This document shows positions 38,125-48,560 of a stretch of DNA of 64,000 nucleotides, in pieces. The position numbers were made by a program, and so were the translations under genes. The first letter of the stretch is position 1; every line of letters starts with the position of its first letter. Under the pieces are notes generated by a model that saw only the letters and a list, made by a program, of their open reading frames with translations, made no database searches and was not told the origin of the DNA. Origin of the DNA: Triplophysa rosa (taxonomy: Eukaryota > Chordata > Actinopteri > Cypriniformes > Nemacheilidae); assembly GCF_024868665.1 (NCBI RefSeq), contig NC_079910.1, positions 14,074,902 to 14,138,901 of the forward strand, read 5' to 3'.

Positions 38125-38134
38125 GTCACGTGAC
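38125..38134. promoter_or_regulatory. fkbp1a: palindromic E-box GTCACGTGAC upstream of fkbp1a
   Basis: A perfect 10-bp palindrome containing CACGTG, matching USF/MITF/TFEB (CLEAR-type) consensus. It lies 85 bp upstream of the start codon inside a CpG-rich promoter. The site is seen; regulation by these factors is inference. Confidence 0.6.
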
Positions 38135-38363
38135 TGCAGCGACAATAGCGCTGTAGGAGTGCTCTTCATGTTGCGCTGCGCATATCTGATAGCGTTTGAC
38201 ATCAAAGTACCGCGAGAACAATACTCTCGAATCACTCTCGTGTTACTCTGATGACATACACCGATCGAAATGCGCAGCACCCCATCCGTGTGCGTCTACA
38301 AGTAAAAAGGCGGAGCGAAACTGTGGAATATGTCCTGTTTGCATACTTTGCAATGCCCACCGA

Positions 38364-39189
38364 CAGGGATGGATTACTGACCGGGCCAGTGCCAGGGGAC
38401 CCTTGACTACCATGAGCCCGAGGGGGCCCTGGGCTTCAAGGTTACGGCATCCAGTTTGGTACAGAGAACCCAACAACAATGAAAACAAATGTTTATCTGT
38501 GTTTAATATATGGGTCCCATAGCCTAAACAAGGCCTTCGTGGATACCGTGTATAAAATGAAATGATCAACAAAACATGGCAACGTTTGTTTTTATCTTAC
38601 TTTAACTTATTAAATTAAATTAAACGTATTAAAAATAACTTATTAATTCAATTACAGCACGTTTAAATAGCATTTTCTGAATATTTTGCTTGATGATTTG
38701 ATGTTTACAGACATGTCACAGGGGCAATTTATGGTGAGAAATCATTTTTTATTCATGTGAAGCATTAAATACGTGTATATTTGACAGTTGATTAAAGACG
38801 TGTGTTTCATACCCCTTAATTTGGTCCATTGTTGATTTTTCGCTGTGTAGATAATATTAGATTTCTATAAACCCTGTACAAATTATTTTAGTGTAGCGCA
38901 GGCATTTGATGCAGAGCGAAAACGGTTTTAATATTCTGTATCATCTTAACTTTCACTTCGAATGCACAGCTAATGGCTGAAATAGGCCTACACTACAAGA
39001 CTTTAAAAATCTGAACAGATTTTTTTTAACTATCATACAGTTCAGTTTCAGATAGAAACACACTGATCAAATCTACAGAATGGCACAGACTTTCTGCAAC
39101 AAATCCAGGCGGAAAATCTGGGCAAAATCTGCCGGAAAGAACGGACAAATTGTGGGAGGGGGGCCCTTTGAAGTCATAATCCGTCCCTG
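38364..39189. mobile_element. non-autonomous hAT element upstream of fkbp1a
   Basis: Ends CAGGGATGGATTACTG and (inverted) CAGGGACGGATTATGAC enclose 826 bp. It is flanked by the exact 8-bp duplication CCCACCGA (38356-38363 and 39190-39197). The interior has no transposase frame. Confidence 0.92.
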
Positions 39190-40097
39190 CCCACCGATGA
39201 GTATTCATTTGTGCATAACATTCATCAGCTACACTTTGTGTTTTAAGTGGATTTTTTATCTAAAAAATATTGTAGCTCTCTTAAAAAAATTATGCAAAAT
39301 TTATGTTTTGATAGACAACATAACCATACAGTTAGGAGGAGAGACAGCTAGACATGATGAAGTCGGAGCGATTTCCATCGCTTTGTCATGTATTGTTTGA
39401 TTTCCAAAGCCTCGTGAAGTATTACATAACATGCTCTTAGCACTCACTTCCTCTACGTACCTGTTTGTAGCAAAAGCAACGCACGGGTTTCTGTATGTTA
39501 TACTTGGTTTATTGGCATTAATAAAGAAAATAAGTGAATTTGTGCAAAAATGTGAAAACACAACAAAAAACATGGAACGCATGGTTACTAACTATTCAAG
39601 AGACTTGCCGCAAGAGGGCGCTGCATTGGTTCGAAAACAAACCAGAATTTTGTTTATACTTTGGTCTGGTGATGGTTTCTGCACTAAAAAGGGAATACAC
39701 GTATAGTTTTTTATTTGTACATGATTATAATCATTACCACAGTTTCATTAAAACTGCGTATGACTTAAAGCTGCTTTGTTCATTTTTTTTTATTAAAATA
39801 CTTCACAATCAAACGCATGCTAAATGCAGTGGATCTGGGACACAATCCATATAGCTTTTTTGTTGGACCGGCCCAACACAGAAACACTACCTCAACCCGT
39901 GGTGTGAGTCTGGGGCGGGACCCCTACTTTTAGACCAAACAAGCAGCATAAGACACTGCATCTTTAAATTCATATGAGATTAATGCTTTACACTCAGAAA
40001 AAAACAACCGTGTTTCTGATAAACAGTTGCAGAAGTCTTGATTGTTACAGGCGTAGTGAAAGCCACATGTGAAATACTGCGTTGTTATTTCATAGCC

Positions 40098-43000
40098 TCA
40101 GTTCTTCTCCTTTTTGGGTGTTCTCTATATGTCAAGATAACAAACAAAGCACAGTTAACACAGCCACACTGTTATCGTTACTAATAATACAATTAAACCA
40201 TAAAGACACGATAGAAAAACATAAGTGTATGAACTTTCATTTCTACACCAATAAACTTTGACCTTTTGTTGGTTTAAAAGGAATTCTATATATATAAGGA
40301 AGTACAAAGTATTAACCACAAAATTGATGGTCAGCCATTTTAAATATGAACGTTGTTTAAGCCTACTTCTCTTTTTATCTCATGTAAAATCTGGAAAGCA
40401 TTAATGTGACCCGTTTTACCAGCAGTAATAAGGAATTAATCTCATTAGAGCTATTCACACATATTAAGTTAGACATAAAAACATACGCTGCTTTCTTCAG
40501 CGCTGTCTGGATTTCCTGCCGTCGCTTTTCAGTGATAGGATAGAAGTAAAACATCACCATGCCGATCAGCAACAGACAGATGGGCACAGGAGCAAAGAGC
40601 ATCTGCAGTGAGAATATGACTTGTGAATTGTGTTTGCAGACACCTGGCTTGTATCCTGCAAAGCTGAAGATTGAAGCAGATAGACGTTTTTTTAATATGT
40701 CGTGAATTATTTTGGATTTATCCTCATTGCAATTGTAAAAAATTGACTGAAGAAAACTTACTGTAGTACCAAGGTCGAGATTCCGACAGCCACGCCTCCT
40801 CCAAATTTATTAAAGAAAACATAACAGGAATAGAACAACGGTTCCAGATCCTGGCAAGATGGGTTCTTAACCTTAAAGTCATCCACAACATCTGGCAACA
40901 TTGACCTATAAAAGTCCACATGGTCGCTACACTATTATTGTTGTTTATTTAAGCATACAGTAATGTGTATTGTTTTGATGCATTCATTATTTCTGGGCTA
41001 AATTGTGATTTTTATTGCTTCAGCAAAATTTAAAGTAATTTTTAACCAAATTAACCTTGTGCATTACTCCCGGGGAGGATATCATTTTCTAGAAAAGAGG
41101 CCCATTTAGTATGACATCATTTATTCGCAATCCACCCGCTATGCCAAACATATCATACATCTAACTCCCATCTGAGCTTTATCTGGGCTTGCGTAATGCA
41201 AGAGGAGTCCATTTGTTCTGGTGGGGTGTGTGTTAGGGGATTGAATGTTTTAACAATGAACAAGATATTCATCTGAGAAACTGCATTAGGTGAGGTTTAT
41301 ATTACCAAGGGAGCAGATAGAGTGCTGACAGACTGGTGCCAGCCAACACGGACATAATAATGAAGACGGGTAAACTGTTCCTCAAAAGTGATATTATAAT
41401 TAAAGTTGGAATATAAGTCTGTAGAGAAGATGAAAAGAAAAGAGTAAAAAAGTCAAGTTTTTACTGTTGCATGTTAATAGGGTGCATTCGAATGAACAAG
41501 TAAGTAATTTGCTAAACAATCCTATTGTAAAATCCCAAAAGAACATTAACAAAGGTTCAAAAAATGGTACTCACAAATAAGCCGATAAATATGGTGGTCT
41601 TCTTTCCTAGTTTGACCAATACTGTCTGCCACAACGGAGTGGACAACGTGGCTGCTGTCTGCATAGCATCACAATGTAAAAGTAAATAAATGTAGATAAA
41701 ATATCCTAATACACTTTCCTGTGATTTGTTCAAGCCATAAACATTTTTTAAACTATGGCTGACTTGGGTTAGACCAACTCAACATTTGGGTAGTTTTTGT
41801 GTCCTTTGGTGCGACATAGCAAAATTTAGAAAACAAACTGTTAATATTACATCGTTTTTTATTATTAATATTAATATTTATCATATAAAATAGCATGAGA
41901 GAGATTTATCTTCATTGTTAGTTATATTTGCATATAGAATTTGTACCCATTTACAGGTCGTATCATAGGGATACAGGTCATAAAATAGGGAACTATATAG
42001 TTTTTAAACAGGAAGGAATTTACAGTTGTTTTACCTGTATTTTAAATTTCGCACTGCATTGCGTTGTGTTTTAACATTAACGGAAATGTCTGTAAAATAA
42101 ATAGATACTGGCAGAAAATTACCAGTACATTTACTGTAATTTTTTCCAGTGTAGCTCCTTAAAATAATGGATACCTCACCAATAATATGATAACAAGATG
42201 CTGGAAAGATCCTCCCATATCTGCTGCATGAGTACAAAAGAGGGCAAAATTTCCCTGAGCCATCTATAAGAAATATTTTTTTATCATCGCTGTTATACTG
42301 CAGGCATCATGTTTTGTGAAATCTATTTACCATCCATATTACATCAAGTTGTAATCCAATCTGTGACACCAATCATATTAAAACTATACTGTAATAACCT
42401 GGCATTTTCATGGGCAATAAACACAATACATATTTGTAACCTGTGTAAATTTGCCATTTTAAAATGCATTACTATGAAGAGGAAAATATCTGACCTGGAA
42501 GGCTAATGAAGCAAATAGGAAGCCAAATACAAGCTTCACGTATGGAATGTGACACACCACCATCTTCATACCCGTTAGGTAAGGGAGATTTATGCTGTCC
42601 AGTTTACTGAGTGGGGCTGGGGTGAGAAGCAAGTACCAAACACTTTAAATTACCCTTACTTACATTGTGTTCAGCAAATTGAAGGATGGATCATGAAAAA
42701 TTGATTGTGGTATTTTTGTCATTAACAGATTTTAACTTACCCAGCTGCTCCTTCACTCCAAGAAAAACCACAAGGCAACACATGAAGTAAATAAATCCTA
42801 TTACTAATGCAGCAGTCACATAGGCCTTTCTCTAGGGAATTAAGAGACCAAATTAACTCAAATGGCGATGCATAATCAGCCAAAACATCCATAAAAATGA
42901 CAAGTGATGTGTTCTTCAAGTTTACTGTTGGGTAAAACAACTTCTTTTGTCATGGTTGACCTTTTAAAATGTGAAGTCTGGAGTTTTATTCCTGTTTCTG

Positions 43001-44356
43001 CTAATAAATACTTTCTTTGCTGAGTTTAGGAACATATGGGGGCAGTTGTGGGCAGTTGTGGCCTAATGGTTAGAGAGTCGGACTCATGACCAGAAGGTTG
43101 CCGGTTCGATTCCCAGGGCCGGCGGGTAACAACTGAGGTGCCCTTGAGCTTACCCCACTTGCTCCCCGGGCGCTGTAGTGATAGCTGCCCACTGCTCCGG
43201 GGGTACGTGTGTTCACTACTCTCTGGATGGGTTAAATGCAGAGGTCACATTTCGTTGCCTTGTACATGTGCAATGACAATAAATTGAATCTAAAATCTTT
43301 TTTTTTTTCTCTAAAAAAAATGTGAGATATTTAAAACTATATATTAGATGTTAGACCGGCTCTGAATTCTCTTGTGCAGTATCTTCAGTGTTAAAGTGAC
43401 CCGAAAGAAAAAAGAAAATGAGGCCATCTCGAAACTATAAACACAGTTTAATGTCGTGCGTGTGCTTGAAAGAGGACCAAGCCTTACTGTATTTTGAAGG
43501 TTTTCTGTTGTGTCACTCAGCGAGGCTGTGTGGTTAGCAGCGGGCACATCCGTGTCATTCTGCATGCTGCAGACTTGTGACCTCTTGGCGTGATACATCC
43601 CCACTATCTGACCCTGAATGGCGGCTCCAGCCAGTGTGGCGAAAACTTCCATTCCCATTCCTGAGATTGTGGGAGAGAAGAGATCTTGACTATTTCCTCT
43701 TTTGAAATAGGAAATATATTTCAGTTAAGGTCATTCCCTTTACATACAAAGTTCTGCTGTCTATTTCCATTCTCTCTCTTTTATCTAATGGACAACAGAG
43801 ATAAGATATGGCCAGCAATGGTGCCGACAGGGATTTACATCACACTGAAAAAATCCATTAAAAAACAGAAATTTTCAGAAATTGTAAGCTGGAGAAACAT
43901 AAATATACAGCAAAATATTTTTTCCCCCTGTAAAATTACAGGATATAAGGATATATGTTCAATTATGTTCCCCGTTTTTCTTGTAAATTTGTTGTCTTTT
44001 TCTGTAATGTTACAGTTTTTGACTGTATTTCAAAAATAAACAGTATAAAAAGAAATATATAAAAAAATGAAATTTTCTAAAAAAAAAAAAAACATTCCTG
44101 TAAAAATAAATTTCCCCCATTTTCTTGTAAATTTGCTGTCTTTTTTTAAAAGTATTTTAAAAATACATTAAAAACACATTAAAAAATCTGTAAGAAAAAC
44201 AGTACACATTTTTTTACATTTTTCGTGGAAAATTTGTAAAAAAAATGACAGAAAAATCTTACTGTAACCAGTGGCTGAATCTCGATCTCTGTCATTTCCC
44301 CCAAGAAACATGTTTAGGGAAGAATAAGGCACATGGTAGCACTGATCGATCGAGAG

Positions 44357-44405
<49 letters not shown>

Positions 44406-46268
44406 ATTAAAGATAAAAATCCCAAAACATGTTATGACTACATTACAGTAAAGGCACCACAATGCATTCTAAGTTGGTATAAATAAAATATGAAAAATGC
44501 CCAAAGCACTAAGAAAATATTTTTTTTTTCTAACCAAGACTATTTTTATGCACCCCCTCTCCCCCCCCCCCTTTCTAAACTGGAGATTTTCTTAATAGAT
44601 CTTTTTTTCATTACAGGTGTAAATCAGTTAACATAGTTTTTGCCACAACAAACCAGTAATGTCTGTGCCATAGGTCTAGTGTTAAAATGTAAATTGCCAA
44701 AACAAATCAAATATGGGTCATATATCAACCAGCAATGCTATCAATAATTAGCTAGTTTAAGTTATCACTAGGGCAAGTCTTTATTAAACCCTGACTGTTA
44801 GGCACGCTGTTGATAATATTCATAGTGGTCTCACACTCATGAAGGTGTCAAACAGGCAACACCACACGAAGTACCAGCAGAAACTGAAGGCAGGGGACAT
44901 GGTGTCCTGTGGAGTATACCAGAGCATGATGTAGGATACGACCCCAAATGGCATTGAGAATACTATCCTGTGTAAAAAAAAAACAAATTATGCAGACACT
45001 CAAAAGAATACATTAGGAGTCTATTAACAGCTAAACTCTCAGTTATGTTTTTCCTCTCTGTTCACTCACCAGGGAATGAGTTTGCCAAATCTGGTGCGGC
45101 GACTCTTGCTCACTGCATATCCAATCATAGGATCAGTAACAGCATCCCAAGCTCGACCAAGAAAGAGAATGATGGATGCATAGGAGGCCCCCATCTACAA
45201 CAAAGAAAATGACCAAAATGCAGAAGTTCATTCTTTTCTCCTTTTGTTAACTTCTTGTGTTGTATAAAATGTACACAGCAGAATCACCAGTTTAAAAAAA
45301 TGCAAGATTAACACTCACAGTGTATATATAATCCATACTCTCAAAGTGTTGATTGCACTGGTGATTTTGCTGTGTAGTTACACTACAAAATGAGAAAGCT
45401 ATACAGTACAAGCTGCCATAGTAAATTATAACTTTCACAGAGATCTTTCACAGGTCAGCTTTTGTACGTCCTGTGCTAACAGTAAAGAAAAATACCCTTG
45501 CTTGTGTGTTTCACAAATATCAAAGTTCAACATTTGAAGAAGCACATATTATGAGATTGTTTCTCAGATGCACACAAGAAGCTTGTAACCGTAAGATGAA
45601 AGACATAAAATAACACAAGAAAATGAATGCATATTTAATAACTAAGCCTATCAGTTTTATGTTTATATTTATAAAGAAAAGTGAAGCTCGGTGATGCCAT
45701 GGAGTTATGTTTAATACGTACTGTAACCATGTGGAATATGTGTACACCATTTAAGCTAACAATATTGCTAGGGCTTATTTAAATAAATGTAAATAAAACG
45801 TAAGGTTATGATAGTGGACTTCCTTAACGTATAACCTCCACAAAATTAAGATTATTTTAATGGGTGTCATAACAGCTGCTAAAATGACACAATTATCTAA
45901 CCTGTCACCCACCTTCACAACATCCAGTAAAAAGATCTGCATGAAAAATCCTTTAGCGTTCGAAGTCATTTGATAAGGCATCCCTCCGATGGCATAGCAC
46001 AGTTTCCTGGATAAAGGGATGCCTGTGGCTTTCTGGAACAGTTTGACAGTGCCACATGCAAATTATTATCCTTTGGCATATTGAAATGTTTACAAAGCAT
46101 CTTTAAAATAGTAACATCTAAAGAGTAATATAAAATAACATTTCTATTCAAAGTTCCCAGCAAAACACATTACAAAAAAAAAAGATTTACAAATACCGAT
46201 CGATTGTCATTTTCAGCCGCACAGTCCATGTTCTCTGCTGCATGATGGTCCCCACTGCTACTTACCAT
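40098..46268 (-). CDS. MFSD2A-like sodium-dependent lysophospholipid symporter
   Basis: Exons: 46268-46197, 46032-45913, 45194-45070, 44967-44835, 44341-44263, 43660-43488, 42831-42741, 42616-42495, 42263-42180, 41658-41575, 41418-41306, 40905-40762, 40663-40487, then a short last exon from 40122 (stop 40098). All phases fit, giving about 513 residues. MFSD2A imports lysophosphatidylcholine carrying DHA across the plasma membrane. Family marks seen: GGMPYQMTS; GRAWDAVTDP with both sodium-site Asp; GYRMGMEVFATLAGAAIQGQIVG; the extracellular loop with Cys and two N-glycosylation sites (NDT, NHT); LPWSMLPDVVDDF; FFNKFGGGVAVGIS with the conserved Lys; the partner Cys in YKPGVCKH; and YPITEKRRQEI. 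The 3' end is uncertain. Acceptor 40,124 gives a stop at 40,085, and no splicing gives a stop at 40,375. It resembles MFSD2A more than MFSD2B; which fish paralogue it is cannot be decided here. Confidence 0.9.
43036..43290 (+). repeat. tRNA-derived SINE
   Basis: A pol III A-box-like TGGCCTAATGGTTAGAGAGT and B-box GGTTCGATTCC lie in a tRNA-like head. A conserved body follows (TTAAATGCAGAGGTCACATTTC), then an AATAAATTGAATC-type tail. It is intronic in the MFSD2A-like gene, on the opposite strand. Confidence 0.88.
43840..44250. repeat. AT-rich 'TTACAGTAAAAAT' type dispersed repeat
   Basis: Repeated degenerate CTGTAAAAATTACAG-like motifs in both orientations are typical of a fish interspersed foldback repeat. 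A shorter related patch is at about 42,015-42,155. Confidence 0.5.
44361..44399. repeat. (AG)n microsatellite beside a splice acceptor
   Basis: On the gene strand this is a (CT)n tract ending about 20 nt upstream of the acceptor of exon 44341-44263. It therefore lies where the pyrimidine tract is expected. Confidence 0.9.
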
Positions 46269-46319
46269 CGTAACATCAGTTGTTGTGGTGACTATTTTAA
46301 ACTACCGCTTCTTATACTA

Positions 46320-47039
46320 GTTACATAGTGGGCGTGGCTCATTCTTCTCATTTTAGAACAAACTCACATTTCGCTTCATTATCAATGCTTTGCCATGTTA
46401 TTACTGCCATTTTTTCAGAGTGGACATTCTTTTCTATAATCTTTCTTTTTTTTAATCTAAAGGATGCGCGTTCTTAATAGCAATTCATACGAATTCCCGT
46501 ATTGTACTGAAACCGCAACAGTGCAAATGACGTGAGTATATAGAAGACTTCACATATGCTCAGCTGATACAGATCTCTCAAGAATGAAAACATGCTTATC
46601 TCCATGTAACGGAACATTTCTCTGCAATAATCATTTTATTACAATATACCTTAAACTATCATATTTTTATTATAAGCATCAAGGGATGTCTAAAGAGGCA
46701 TGCTTCTAAATCTACATCATTATGAACTGTATGCTTTATACAGTTTAAATGTTTTAATGAGGTCTGCCTGTGCGTGATCGTGCAGTAGATAGGGTACCGA
46801 CGTGTCACGGAGAGAAGACCAAGATAGTACGAACAAGTCACCCATTTCTCGGAAAGTATAATTTCCACTCCATCTGGTGGAAACCACAAGCGAGTGCACA
46901 TAGCATCAATACAATTTCTGAAGAAATAAATTAATGAATTTATGTTTATTTAAAGGAGCTTGTTCCGCTAATATGTAATATGAGTTTAATGATTTAATGT
47001 CTATCATATATGACAACTTGTGTCTTTTACAACATAGCC
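46320..47039. other. 5' flank of the MFSD2A-like gene
   Basis: I see no gene or recognisable element. The promoter of the MFSD2A-like gene should lie just above 46,268, but no clear motif stands out. Confidence 0.4.
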
Positions 47040-47869
47040 TTCAGAATGCATAACCTCGCAAGCCACCATTGCGAGACTGAGAAGGCTGTTTGCAGCATAT
47101 GGGCTTCCGGAGCACTTGGTCACGGACAATGGAGCTCAGTTCACAACTGAGGAGTGAGAAAAGCTTCATGCAGCAAAATGGCATTCTTCATTCAGCAAGT
47201 TCCCCAGGTCATCCTGCTACCATGGCCTTGCAGTAGCCTATGTGCAGACCTTTAAAAGCGGAATAAAAAAACTTGCACACTTAACCATGGACTTGGAAGA
47301 TAAGATCTCGCTTTTCCTAATGCAATATCGCACTACTCCTAACTGTACAGGCCAATCGCCAGCGGATCTTTTTCTAAACAGAGATGTGCGCACTCGCCTG
47401 GACTTAGTTCATCCAGATGTCACTGTTGCTGTCCGCAGGAAGCAGTACCTACAAAAGTTTTACCATGACAAAAGGGCGGTGGAGAGGTCTTTTTCTGAGA
47501 ATGATACAGTCTACCTCCGTAATGCTACAGGAAAAGGGAACAAATGGCTTCCTGGAGTGATAGTAAAGCAAACAGGGCCTGTGTCTTACAACGTTCAGGG
47601 ACAAGATGCAGATGTCATGGTGATCAGTTGAGACCTCATGTGGTAGAGGATGAACATGTTAAGCAGACTGACTGCCCTGGGTCTGAAACCCCAATTGAAC
47701 CCTGTGCATCTGAAAAGGAGAATCAGAGCAATCCGGAGCCTTCTCAAGAGGACAGTGGGGGGGTTAAAGGGAAGGATCCGAGTTTATGGCGCTCATCCAG
47801 AATTAGAAAACCACCAAAACGCTATGATCTGTAATATCTAATAGGAAAGTTTAAGACTGTTAAGTCTAT

Positions 47870-47900
<31 letters not shown>

Positions 47901-48276
47901 TTTATTTTGTTTCCTGATGTTTTGAAAAAAAAGGGAAGATTTGTGAAGTTTATGTTTGGGTAAACATGACAGTTTTTTTTGTTCTCTCTTTGTTATATGG
48001 TGCTAATCTCTCTTGGGGTTAAGCAAATTCTACATTTGTTTTAAAAGGGGGGGTAATGTGATATATTAAAGGTTTACGAGTTCGCTTTTGAAGACAAGTG
48101 GGGCATTGCATGGCTTGTGGGGGGCGGGTTCAATCCCTCGGAGTAAAAAAGTTGGTGACGAAAGTACACCTGCCGTCTCAAGTGTGGTCTTTATAAACAA
48201 ATACACTACACCTACTATTAGGGCTAGTATAAGTGGGTGAATTGGAACGCAGGGATTGTGGCCAATAACTGTCACA
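47040..48276 (+). mobile_element. 3' end of a Ty3/gypsy LTR retrotransposon
   Basis: The sequence holds the C-terminal part of an integrase (see the pseudogene entry). A purine-rich tract (AAAAGGGGGGG) ends at about 48,053, followed by a candidate short 3' LTR, about 48,057-48,276. This starts TGTGATATAT and ends ACTGTCACA. No 5' LTR, gag, protease or reverse transcriptase is seen in the window, so the copy is 5'-truncated. Confidence 0.8.
47062..47834 (+). pseudogene. gypsy integrase C-terminal fragment
   Basis: It opens with integrase core sequence RLFAAYGLPEHLVTDNGAQF, containing the second catalytic Asp. An in-frame stop comes shortly after (TTEE, then a stop). From 47,242 an open stretch reads LFLMQYRTTPNCTGQSPADL, the conserved end of the core, then a basic C-terminal region with a chromatin- or DNA-binding-like fold (GNKWLPGVIVKQTGPVSYNV). 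A second overlapping frame covers 47,544-47,834. Stops and frame changes mark it as inactive. Confidence 0.85.
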
Positions 48277-48289
48277 CACATCAAAATGC

Positions 48290-48560
48290 AGCTCTTCTAT
48301 CCATTAAGTTATTTATAATATTATTTTATCCAGACAAGTGTTCTCTCAAAAGACAAACAAAATGATATTGATATAAATTGCTCTTTTTGTTTCGAGAAAC
48401 TGGAAACATCAGTACATTTGTTTTGGAATTGCAGTTATACAATGACATTTTGCTGCGATGTTCTTGATTTTATCAAATGCCATGTGAACCCCAATTTTGA
48501 ATTTATGTATAAAAATGTTATTTTTGGTTTTCATAAATGATGAGTATATGTGATAGCGGT
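48290..48560 (+). mobile_element. 3' fragment of an L1-like LINE ORF2
   Basis: Conceptual reading across frames gives CSFC...KLETSVHLFWNCSYT, the C2HC-type zinc motif after the reverse transcriptase in L1-type ORF2 proteins, then NVIFGFHK. It is disrupted by stops. Confidence 0.65.

Noticed and set aside
43036..43120. tRNA gene
   Set aside because: A- and B-boxes are present, but the tRNA-like head runs directly into a SINE body and tail. It is a SINE, not a functional tRNA.
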